Positions 18,074 through 25,118 of a stretch of DNA of 33,595 bases are shown here, piece after piece. The translations under genes and the position numbers were made by a program. Source of the DNA: Saprospiraceae bacterium (GTDB lineage Bacteria > Bacteroidota > Bacteroidia > Chitinophagales > Saprospiraceae); contig JAGQWZ010000023.1 in assembly GCA_020436835.1 (NCBI GenBank), positions 1 through 33,595 on the forward strand, read 5' to 3'. The first letter of the stretch is position 1. The number at the start of each line of letters is the position of its first letter. Under the pieces are notes generated by a model, which was not told the origin of the DNA, did not search any database, and saw only the letters and a program-made list of their open reading frames with translations.

Positions 18074-18289
18074 GCTTTTTCCCCATTTGTTTGATTCTCC
18101 TGACATCATCCCTAATTCAGTCATTTCCTCTATTCCTATTCCTGTGGCTTTGCTCATTCCATAAAAGAATTTATATCTTCTATCCACTATTGGTGAGGAT
18201 CTGTCCATTCCTTTTGGGGTGAATATCACAAAATAATCAGTGACCGAATTACTTCCATATGGACATCTTTTATTTTGTAAATACGAATT
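18068..18289 (-). pseudogene. Possible gene remnant with protein-like composition and no start codon
   Basis: A 73-codon minus-strand frame between two stops. Its translation has segments such as DYFVIFTPKGMDR and GIGIEEMTELGMMSGE that read like an ordinary globular protein, but there is no start codon in the first half; the first ATG is at codon 28. I do not recognise the family. It could be the tail of a decayed gene, or chance openness. It lies in an AT-rich, gene-poor stretch. Confidence 0.3.
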
Positions 18290-18521
18290 TTAGCGATCTT
18301 TTATACGCACATTACTGCTTTCCACATTATTTTATTCTTTACATGCCGATATCGCATTCTGTTGATATTCAGCAGATTAAGGGTAACCCATTCACAAAAC
18401 ACCCTAAAAGCACATTTTACTCTTTTCACAAACAGATCTATCTTTATAATCGTAAAGATTTTAGAAAAGTACAAACAGTCCATTTATTTGTCAAAAGTTT
18501 CAAATAGTGGTAACCTGTTTA
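18074..18521. other. AT-rich intergenic stretch upstream of repeat copy 1
   Basis: No convincing intact gene. It includes most of the possible remnant at 18068-18289 and an 82-codon plus-strand frame (18259-18507) whose composition, rich in Phe, Tyr and His, does not look like a real protein. No clear promoter box was found. Confidence 0.5.
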
Positions 18522-18591
18522 AATTTCCTTCCCTTAAAAAATGGCAGTAGAGAGCCGGTGTCCCTTCCTTTGACGCCGGCCATTTTTTTTT
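18522..18591 (+). repeat. Terminator-bearing repeat, copy 1
   Basis: This copy matches the second one at 19754-19820 over nearly its whole length. Both share an AATTTCCTTCCCTT start, an A-run, TGGCAGTAGAGA and a GC-rich hairpin followed by eight or nine T residues. Here the stem is nine base pairs (18554-18562 with 18572-18580) with a nine-base loop. At one stem position this copy has a T-A pair (18561/18573) where copy 2 has C-G. No intact gene ends just upstream of this copy. Confidence 0.85.
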
Positions 18592-19350
18592 CTGCTTATT
18601 AGTTGAACCCTACTAAAAATCTTCATTAAATACTTTTACAAAGTCAAGTCGAAACTCCATCTTAATGGTGCAGTCCATGCTCTGATGGTTTTCATCAGAA
18701 TCTTGAGCTTGACCCAGATCTAAGGTCGCAAATTCCAATTGGCCCGGGGTAACCCAAAAATATATCGCCTCTTTAACTTCGTCGGGTCTTAACTACCTTG
18801 CCCTATACTTGCACAAAAGTGTTAAGTCTTCACAAATATTTAACACCAAATCTGCTGGTTCTTAAACTGCATGGTTGAACCGGTCCAAATCAAAACTTTG
18901 TATTTAAATCAACTTCCAACTCCAAATTTAAATTTCTCAACCAGCGTCTTCTTAGAGGATTAAGTATTCTCTCACCAAACCTAAATGGGGGTGATTAGAG
19001 CCTCAGAAAAAGGTTCAAAATGCATTGAACATCACAACAGCATTATTATACATTACTTTCCTCCCATTTCAATATTATATTCGGTCTTTTATCCCCATTT
19101 GCCAATTTTGTACTAAGCAATGGGCCTTATGCAAATAATTAAATACTGAATGTTAAAGTTTATCAATAGACTGATATTCAACCTTTTACGGGTTTTGGCA
19201 ATGACAAATAGTTTTAAAGAGCCGGTTGCCTGACCATCGAATTGCGAAGTACCTTTACAGCGTAAAATGTTGGATAAACTATAGATAATTAAAGCGTAAT
19301 TATTTGTAATTAATTAACACTTTAGAAAGAATTAAAATAATTGAACTAAA
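18592..19350. other. Gene-free AT-rich stretch between the two repeats
   Basis: About 760 bases with no intact gene on either strand. It holds the minus-strand remnant at 18613-18792. The remainder is AT-rich with no clear structure, ending in the promoter region of the small secreted protein. Confidence 0.5.
18613..18792 (-). pseudogene. Probable C-terminal remnant of a decayed gene
   Basis: A 59-codon minus-strand frame bounded by TAG at both ends. The translation includes VKEAIYFWVTPGQLEF, LDLGQAQDSDENHQ and MEFRLDFVKVFNEDF and has the composition of a real protein. The codons are mixed rather than AT-biased, unlike the flanking DNA. There is no usable start before residue 39, so it looks like the 3' end of a gene whose 5' part has been lost. 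The family is not recognised. Confidence 0.4.
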
Positions 19351-19358
19351 TAATTTTG
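19351..19358 (+). promoter_or_regulatory. TAATTTTG -7 box for the small secreted protein
   Basis: A full TAnnTTTG match, 30 bases before the ATG at 19389, in very AT-rich DNA where chance matches are more likely. Confidence 0.45.
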
Positions 19359-19388
19359 CCTTATTAATTCACCAAAATCAATTAAACT

Positions 19389-19748
19389 ATGAAAACAAAT
19401 TTGATTAAAACAATCGCCGCCGCCCTGCTACTGCTTGTAGTAGTTAATGGGTATAGTTCGAATGACGATCCGAAGGTAATTAAGGAACGTCTGGAAAATG
19501 TTCGAACTCAAATTACTGACTATATCGATAATCCCAATCTCACCGGAATCGATATAAAGGAAATGGAAGCAACTTTGCATTTTGTAATTAATAAAGAAAG
19601 TGAACTGGTCGTGGTTTATGTGGATTCCGAAAATGTATTTGTAGATTCTTTTTTAAAAGAAAGGTTGAACTACAAAAAAATAAAAGACAATTTACTACGC
19701 GGTCCATATTCAATGAAAATAACCATTAAAAATGGCAGTTTACTTTAG
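19389..19748 (+). CDS. Small secreted protein of a Bacteroidota-type family
   Basis: A 119-residue protein. Residues 1-22 form a Sec-type signal peptide (MKTNLIKTIAAALLLLVVV), with cleavage likely near the GYSSN segment. The mature part has a helical region and then the strand pattern ATLHFVINKESELVVVYVDSEN followed by FLKERLNYKKI. I recall similar small secreted proteins with an 'IVV.DVDS ... RLNYKK' pattern in Bacteroidota, where the function is unknown; that similarity is from memory. Repeat copy 2 begins six bases after its TAG stop and supplies the likely terminator. The last codons contain TTAAAAATGGCAGT, which recurs 26 bases later inside the repeat. Confidence 0.75.
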   Translation: MKTNLIKTIAAALLLLVVVNGYSSNDDPKVIKERLENVRTQITDYIDNPNLTGIDIKEMEATLHFVINKESELVVVYVDSENVFVDSFLKERLNYKKIKDNLLRGPYSMKITIKNGSLL

Positions 19749-19753
19749 TTAAG

Positions 19754-19820
19754 AATTTCCTTCCCTTAAAAATGGCAGTAGAGAGCCGGTGCCGTTCCTT
19801 TGGCGCCGGCTATTTTTTTT
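19754..19820 (+). repeat. Terminator-bearing repeat, copy 2
   Basis: Second copy of the element at 18522-18591. Its hairpin is ten base pairs (19784-19793 with 19802-19811, one G-T wobble) with an eight-base loop, followed by eight T residues. It lies directly downstream of the small secreted protein gene and is its probable intrinsic terminator. Confidence 0.85.
19784..19820 (+). terminator. Intrinsic terminator of the small secreted protein gene
   Basis: GC-rich ten-pair stem followed by T8, 36 bases after the stop codon. It is part of repeat copy 2. Confidence 0.75.
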
Positions 19821-20220
19821 CGCCCTGTCTAATTTCTGGCTTGGCTTATCTTTTGAAGGATGGATGTCGTTTTTTCCTTCCAATTTGAAATTCTGCTCAT
19901 TACATCCTCCCTGAAGAAAGTGCTGTTTTATAATCTCCGCAGCTACACCTACAACTGTCGGCAATGGTAAGGCAAAAGGTGCTGATTTAATATTAATTCC
20001 GAACATTCAACCTGATTTCCAGCCATTCCTATCCCCATATCCGGTTGAAAAATTATGGCTGAATGCATGAAACCAGATTAGAAGCCCGGTCATTTGAATG
20101 CAGTCATTCGCCTTAACCATAAAACCCCGCTCCTATCTGGAAATGACGGTGTCTTACCGCTTTAGAAATTGACGGAAAACGGTCATGGAGTGAAAAGATG
20201 TAGAAATCTATGATGATTCC
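19821..20220. other. Intergenic stretch before the YbjQ-family gene
   Basis: About 400 bases without a convincing gene. A minus-strand frame from ATG 20006 to 19749 encodes 85 residues, with a fairly protein-like first half (ALPLPTVVGVAAEIIKQHF), but it runs antisense through repeat copy 2, which explains its odd C-terminal part. It is left as an unproven small ORF. Confidence 0.4.
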
Positions 20221-20228
20221 TATCTTTG
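20221..20228 (+). promoter_or_regulatory. TATCTTTG -7 box for the YbjQ-family gene and smpB
   Basis: A full TAnnTTTG match ending 17 bases before ATG 20246. It lies inside the upstream extension of the open frame, which argues for the later start codon. Confidence 0.55.
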
Positions 20229-20245
20229 TACAAATTGATCCTCCT

Positions 20246-20566
20246 ATGTTAATAACCACAACAAATGATTTACCTGGGTATGAAATCATCGAAGTAATTG
20301 ACATTGCCCGGGGTAGTACAGTGAGAGCACGTCACCTGGGTAGAGACATCGGTGCGGTATTCAAAAGTATGGTCGGGGGTGAGATAAAAGAGTATACCAA
20401 ATTGATGGCAGATGCCAGGGAACAAGCTATCAATCGAATGATCGCTGATGGTCAGGAATTGGAGGCTGATGCCATAATAAATGTTCGGTTTATGACTTCG
20501 ATGGTATTGCAGGGATCCTCCGAAATTCTGGCATATGGCACAGCGGTCCGGATACAAAAAAAATAA
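20246..20566 (+). CDS. YbjQ/UPF0145 family protein
   Basis: From ATG 20246 this is 106 residues, the same size as E. coli YbjQ. The start MLITTTNDLPGYEI, the segment GSTVRARHLGRDIGAVFKSMVGGE and ADAIINVRF near residues 73-81 are typical of the family. The fold is a beta-alpha sandwich forming pentamers and is annotated as a putative heavy-metal-binding domain; the function is unknown. An in-frame ATG at 20210 would add twelve residues and is rejected because the promoter box at 20221 lies downstream of it. smpB starts nine bases after its stop, so the two are probably co-transcribed. Confidence 0.88.
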   Translation: MLITTTNDLPGYEIIEVIDIARGSTVRARHLGRDIGAVFKSMVGGEIKEYTKLMADAREQAINRMIADGQELEADAIINVRFMTSMVLQGSSEILAYGTAVRIQKK

Positions 20567-20575
20567 TAGAAAAAG

Positions 20576-21031
20576 ATGTCCACTCCAAAATCAATCGTAA
20601 ATCGAAAAGCAAAATTCGAATACACCTTTGTTGATACTTATGAAGCGGGTATCGTGCTGGCAGGTCCGGAGGTAAAGTCCCTACGTGAGGGAAATGCGAA
20701 TTTGGCAGATGCCTATTGTTATTTCAGAAAGGGTGAGTTGTACATCAAAGGACTTTATATTTCTGAATACAAAATGGCACATCATTTCGTACCAGACCCC
20801 CGCCAGGAGAGGAAACTCTTATTGAATAAAAGAGAACTTAAAAAACTGGAGCGGAAAGCGAAAGAAAAAGGATTTACGATGATTCCTTACAAGGTGTATT
20901 TTAATGAGCGGGGACTGGTAAAAGTGGAGATCGTCCTGGCGCAAGGAAAGAAAATGCATGATAAACGGCAATCAATAAAGGAAAAGGACACCAGGAGAGA
21001 TCTGGAAAGAATCCGGAAAACCCACTTGTAA
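20576..21031 (+). CDS. smpB: SsrA-binding protein SmpB
   Basis: A 151-residue SmpB. Signatures are NRKAKFEYTFVDTYEAGIVLAGPEVKSLREG near residues 8-38 and ANLADAYCYF after it. The C-terminal basic tail is GKKMHDKRQSIKEKDTRRDLER, where the family has its typical KxxxxKRxxxKxR helix. SmpB binds tmRNA and brings it to stalled ribosomes for trans-translation. The tmRNA gene (ssrA) is not seen in the window. The gene is convergent with the haem-binding protein gene, with a single base between the stop codons and no terminator between them. Confidence 0.96.
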   Translation: MSTPKSIVNRKAKFEYTFVDTYEAGIVLAGPEVKSLREGNANLADAYCYFRKGELYIKGLYISEYKMAHHFVPDPRQERKLLLNKRELKKLERKAKEKGFTMIPYKVYFNERGLVKVEIVLAQGKKMHDKRQSIKEKDTRRDLERIRKTHL

Positions 21032-21032
21032 G

Positions 21033-21503
21033 TTACTCTGGATTATACTTTGACATCTGGTCTTCAAACCATCCGGCGAGTGATTTTCGCTGCCGGTCAT
21101 CTATCCTGGCTTCTGGATGCATCCACAGATAAGACGGTAGAGGCATATGGCCTTCCAGCACTTCTTCATAACATTCTTCCAATTTATGATGCGCGCGTTT
21201 ATCGGCATAGGTACCCCATTCGGAAAAATTAAGGTGGTGCCTTCCTTCATTGATGTGGTGCTTTATCCAAAATGAGATCGGAGCTATATTTGTATACCAG
21301 GGATAGGTCGAATGATGAGAGTGGCAGTCGTAACAAGCTGACTTAATAATATGACCAAGTTCATCCGGTGGCTGTAAAATTGCAATCAGATCCTGAGATG
21401 GATCGCTGGTAGGATTGGTCTTGTCAATACGGATCAACTGAATCAGAAGTAAAATGACCAGTAAGCCGGTCAGGATTCTCTTCACCACTTTATTCATTGC
21501 CAT
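21033..21503 (-). CDS. Haem-binding domain protein (c-type, CxxCH)
   Basis: A 156-residue protein with one N-terminal hydrophobic anchor (residues about 10-25) and a single CxxCH motif at C57-H61 (CYDCHSHHSTYPWY). It continues with NIAPISFWIKHHINEGRHHLNFSEW, the arrangement of the haem_bd (DUF1924-like/haem-binding) proteins of Bacteroidota. The haem should be covalently attached in the periplasm. The partner and electron acceptor are not known from the sequence. It is not clearly linked to the GAF gene upstream, which ends 49 bases before its start. Confidence 0.85.
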   Translation of the reverse strand: MAMNKVVKRILTGLLVILLLIQLIRIDKTNPTSDPSQDLIAILQPPDELGHIIKSACYDCHSHHSTYPWYTNIAPISFWIKHHINEGRHHLNFSEWGTYADKRAHHKLEECYEEVLEGHMPLPSYLWMHPEARIDDRQRKSLAGWFEDQMSKYNPE

Positions 21504-21552
21504 AGAAATTAAAAACCCGTAAACTACAAAATTGAATCAAAAAGCAGGAAAC

Positions 21553-23925
21553 TCAGCTTTTAAAATTAGCCCTTAAGGCCTTAATCCCCTGAATGCCTTG
21601 TACTCTTTCCACCTCGACTTCCTCAATTTCCGATTCAAGCAGACTCTCATCGATGAGGAATTGCAGGTAGTCCAGATATTCCTCCCGGTCTTTATCATTC
21701 AGATAGACGATCACCAATTTGTCTTTTTGGGTTAGTCTTTCCTTACGACCGGCTAAGCAGGCTTTATCAATTCTCTTTTTCAAGATCTCATATCGGGCAA
21801 AATAACTGGTGTCTACATCAAACCGCTTTTCTTCCATGCGGAAGGTTATATTAAGAGGATGATTAAATACCAACACTAAAAAAGACACCGTCATATCGGT
21901 GGGTAATCCAGGTCTCACTTTTTCGAGCTGCCGATATATTTCGACCATACTATACAGCTGCCAAAGTCGAAGATTATACAGTTGATGCAGGTTAAAAGTC
22001 TCTTTTTGCAGAAGAGACTGTCCCACATACATAGTGTACTCTATACCATCCGTCTTGTATTTCTCGAAATAATGTGGAATTATTTTTTGATTGTTAAGCT
22101 CTTGTTCTTCGAGATGTCTCGATATCGTATTATTTACCTTGTTCAGACTGTACTCATAATTCTTTCGCGCCTCATAAACAATTTCCAGATCAGGATCCAT
22201 CGCGGAAAAATAACCGTCAATTCTTTCCTTAAGGTCCGGATACTGTATACGGATATCCTTCAAAACAGGATTGATCTCTTCTGCCAATAAATTATTCACT
22301 GCAGTTTCCTGATTGATATCAAATTCTTCCGAAAGATTGGCAGAAGCCACAGACACTTCAAATGCCAACTTCTTTAAAAGATGAAATCGCGTCTGTTGAT
22401 AGGCTTCTTCCAGGATTTCAGAAACCAAATATAAGTTCTTGGAGAGATCTTTCTTCACCGCATCATTGCGAATCGTGGTACTGCTATTTATATCGATCTG
22501 CCCATAAATCGGATAGACATTATTAAAATGGACAGGTTCAATCATCCTTATTTCATCATTGTTTGACTCCCGGTTCAAATAATTAAATGCCGTCTCTGAA
22601 AATTTCCACAGTACACTTGGATGAATGTTTGTGAATTGCTCCTGAATAATATTCTGGATTCGATTATCCACTGTATTTCTGCTATCTTCCACCGCAACAT
22701 CATAAAGGGGCAAAATCTCCTTTAATTTTAATCTTTTCACGTAGGTGAAAACATAAGGATCAGGAGCGGCAAGTTCTATGATGCCAATTACCTTCTTGTT
22801 GTGATCTCGTAGAGGTACAACCATCAATGATTTATAACCCTTTGCAAGGAAATTTAATTCTATTGAGCTTGGATTATCTAATTGTTCCAAATTAGAAATG
22901 ATCTGAATTTTATTTTCCTTACAAGCCCGGATATAGATATTATCATTTTTAGCAGAAAAAAGATTTTCCAGATGATTATCTATAATGGGATACTGCATAT
23001 TGTACCGATGAGACAGTGACTTATCGAAAGGATAGTCGATCGCAAAAATCCCAACTTCAACATCAAACATCGATAAGTAAACACGGGTAAGATTAGCTAC
23101 CATTCTTGCTGTATCGTAATCCTGAAAGGAATCTGATGTAAGCAATAATTTACGTAACCGGGAAAGAGTCTCCACCTCGGTCACGTCATTCATAAATGCG
23201 AGGTAGAATCCCTCAAAATAAAATATATCCGGCGAGAAAGTTTCCAGCCACAAATCTGCATCGTTTAAATTTCGCAGCAGGAAATCTAATTTTTCATTTC
23301 CAATTTCAGGTGCAGGTCCATGTGTCTTGACTTCGAGAAAATCCAACATCGATGTGGTTTTAAAAAAACGCTCCATATCTGTGTCTTCATACTGAAGGCT
23401 AAACAAGAGCGGCAAAACCTGATCCAACGGAATCTTATAGTATTTTTCGAGAATAATGAGGCAGGCCCGGATACTGTAGGGTATCTTATCTATTTCCGAG
23501 AATAATTCGAATTTCAACTCAGCCGTAGCATCGGCAAGTAGATTCTGTAGAGCAGTGGTAATATAAAAGGGTTCCATCATGAATGGACCCGCAGCATACC
23601 CATACATATTTTCAGAAAGGGAAACCGGAAAAACACTACTTAACAATAAATGAATTATCGGGTGATGATCCTTGACCAACGATCCAACATCAGTATAGGC
23701 CTTTAATATACTAGGATGCTCGTCCGTATAGGATTTAATTTCATTATAAAGTATTTTTAATTGGTCCTCCCTGTCCTTAAAGTCTGACATCCATTTGTTA
23801 ACCAGAGGTCTCATACTGAGACGAGTTTCAAACGGAAACTCATCCAGCCCCATACCTTTACGCGCTTCCCCTAAAATCTCGGCTGCCTTACGCAATGAGG
23901 GATTGATGTGTATTACTGATGACAT
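21553..23925 (-). CDS. Large GAF-domain protein of unknown function
   Basis: A 790-residue cytoplasmic protein with no signal peptide. Residues about 255-415 form a GAF domain (SMFDVEVGIFAIDYPF ... LFSAKNDNIYIRACKENKIQII ... GYKSLMVVPLRDHNKKVIGIIEL), a fold that binds small ligands such as cyclic nucleotides or senses redox state. The N-terminal 250 residues and the helical C-terminal 370 residues match no output domain that I know; there is no kinase, GGDEF, HD or DNA-binding part. Proteins of this layout occur in Bacteroidota as GAF-domain proteins of unknown role. It has its own TAACTTTG box and is divergent from the SdiA-regulated-like gene. Confidence 0.85.
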   Translation of the reverse strand: MSSVIHINPSLRKAAEILGEARKGMGLDEFPFETRLSMRPLVNKWMSDFKDREDQLKILYNEIKSYTDEHPSILKAYTDVGSLVKDHHPIIHLLLSSVFPVSLSENMYGYAAGPFMMEPFYITTALQNLLADATAELKFELFSEIDKIPYSIRACLIILEKYYKIPLDQVLPLLFSLQYEDTDMERFFKTTSMLDFLEVKTHGPAPEIGNEKLDFLLRNLNDADLWLETFSPDIFYFEGFYLAFMNDVTEVETLSRLRKLLLTSDSFQDYDTARMVANLTRVYLSMFDVEVGIFAIDYPFDKSLSHRYNMQYPIIDNHLENLFSAKNDNIYIRACKENKIQIISNLEQLDNPSSIELNFLAKGYKSLMVVPLRDHNKKVIGIIELAAPDPYVFTYVKRLKLKEILPLYDVAVEDSRNTVDNRIQNIIQEQFTNIHPSVLWKFSETAFNYLNRESNNDEIRMIEPVHFNNVYPIYGQIDINSSTTIRNDAVKKDLSKNLYLVSEILEEAYQQTRFHLLKKLAFEVSVASANLSEEFDINQETAVNNLLAEEINPVLKDIRIQYPDLKERIDGYFSAMDPDLEIVYEARKNYEYSLNKVNNTISRHLEEQELNNQKIIPHYFEKYKTDGIEYTMYVGQSLLQKETFNLHQLYNLRLWQLYSMVEIYRQLEKVRPGLPTDMTVSFLVLVFNHPLNITFRMEEKRFDVDTSYFARYEILKKRIDKACLAGRKERLTQKDKLVIVYLNDKDREEYLDYLQFLIDESLLESEIEEVEVERVQGIQGIKALRANFKS

Positions 23926-24227
23926 CTGTTAATTCTTATTCGAAAAAGATAAACCGGTGCAAAGTTATGCTTTAAATGCATACAACTCACTCAAAGATTT
24001 TTTTGAGCATATCCTGAAAAAAGAAGACTGGTCCTTTGCAGCCTATTTATTATTTGCTCCGTTTCAAAACGGTGAAACCGATAATTAGTTGTACGACCCA
24101 TATTCAAATTGACGACTGGTCATACCTTGATATGGTCTCTAAAGGCTTCGTGTAGCCCTTCCTCTGAATTTTACGTATTTTCGAATCACGGGAGTGGAGT
24201 GAGATTAACCCGGATACCATATTTACT
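23926..24227. other. 302-base divergent intergenic region
   Basis: It holds the promoter of the GAF gene at 23960-23967. On the plus strand a 43-residue frame from GTG 23957 to TAG 24088 (MQSYALNAYNSLKDFFEHIL at its start) looks protein-like but overlaps that promoter and is not supported otherwise. No clear promoter was found for the plus-strand gene at 24228; TACGTATTTTC at 24174 is a weak candidate. Confidence 0.45.
23960..23967 (-). promoter_or_regulatory. TAACTTTG -7 box for the GAF-domain gene
   Basis: A full TAnnTTTG match on the minus strand, 34 bases upstream of the ATG at 23925. Confidence 0.55.
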
Positions 24228-25106
24228 ATGCGAGTTTTTTTAGTAATTATCAGCATTATCCTTGTCTTGGTTGGCATTTACCTTCTGCAATCTTATGTGG
24301 AGAGAAATGCGCATGAAAACCATGAGAAGCTCCAGAAGGAGGTCATACAAGGAGTCAATTCATACTACATCAATAAACCCGACCTTGCATTTGACCTCTC
24401 CCCCAAATTGCAGGAAATTTCCGGCCTGACCTATATGCCTGGGCTTGATCAATTAGTCGCCATCGAAGATGAGAACGGCCTGTTATATTTTCTAAGTAAG
24501 GACAATGGTGAGGTTATCAACACGACAAAGTTTGGAAAGGACGATGACTACGAAGGAATTGCCTATGCCGACAGCAATCTGTTTGTGTTATCCAGCAATG
24601 GTAATTTATTTGAATACCGCAATAAAGATGATGTCATCAAGTACAAAACCGAGCTTAAAAATTCCTTTGATTTTGAAGGTCTTGTCTTCTTTCCAACCCG
24701 CAATGAATTGCTGTTGGCCAGTAAAGAATCGGGGCCGCACACCAAATCTTATATGAGAAAGATTTTCAGCTTTGATCTCCAATCCAGGCAGGTAAGATCC
24801 GATCCCATGACTACGCTAGACTGTCGAAAAGTACCTGAACACCTTCCACCGGCAAGAAAGGCTCCCACATTCAGCCCATCGGCTATTGGTATCGACAAAG
24901 GAGAAAACCTCTTTATTCTGTCTTCTGTTGCTCGTGCTTTAATTGTTATCGATTCAACCGGCAGCATTACTTCCGGTGCAAAACTTGATCCCTCACTGCA
25001 TCTCCAACCCGAAGGTATGGTGATAGATGATCAAGGTATTTTGTACATTGCTAATGAAGGCAGAGGTGCTACTCCCCGGCTATTTGTCTTCAAGCCAAAA
25101 ACGTAA
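24228..25106 (+). CDS. SdiA-regulated-like beta-propeller protein
   Basis: A 292-residue protein with an N-terminal hydrophobic anchor (residues 3-21) and a repeated-strand domain that fits the SdiA-regulated family (PF06977 type). Characteristic pieces are LQEISGLTYMPGLDQLVAIEDENGLLYFL, DDYEGIAYADSNLFVLSS, FDFEGLVFFP and LQPEGMVIDDQGILYIANE, with the acidic D/E-G repeat of such propellers. It is probably anchored on the periplasmic side. The function of the family is not established. It is followed after 12 bases by the HD-PycTM gene, so the two form a likely operon. Confidence 0.82.
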   Translation: MRVFLVIISIILVLVGIYLLQSYVERNAHENHEKLQKEVIQGVNSYYINKPDLAFDLSPKLQEISGLTYMPGLDQLVAIEDENGLLYFLSKDNGEVINTTKFGKDDDYEGIAYADSNLFVLSSNGNLFEYRNKDDVIKYKTELKNSFDFEGLVFFPTRNELLLASKESGPHTKSYMRKIFSFDLQSRQVRSDPMTTLDCRKVPEHLPPARKAPTFSPSAIGIDKGENLFILSSVARALIVIDSTGSITSGAKLDPSLHLQPEGMVIDDQGILYIANEGRGATPRLFVFKPKT

Positions 25107-25118
25107 TATTAGACCGGA

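Noticed and set aside
18259..18507. 82-residue plus-strand open frame in the gene-poor stretch
   Set aside because: The composition (Phe, Tyr, His-rich, no recognisable order) fits translated AT-rich non-coding DNA.
19749..20006. 85-residue minus-strand open frame
   Set aside because: It runs antisense through repeat copy 2 and its terminator, and no promoter, family or conserved feature supports it.
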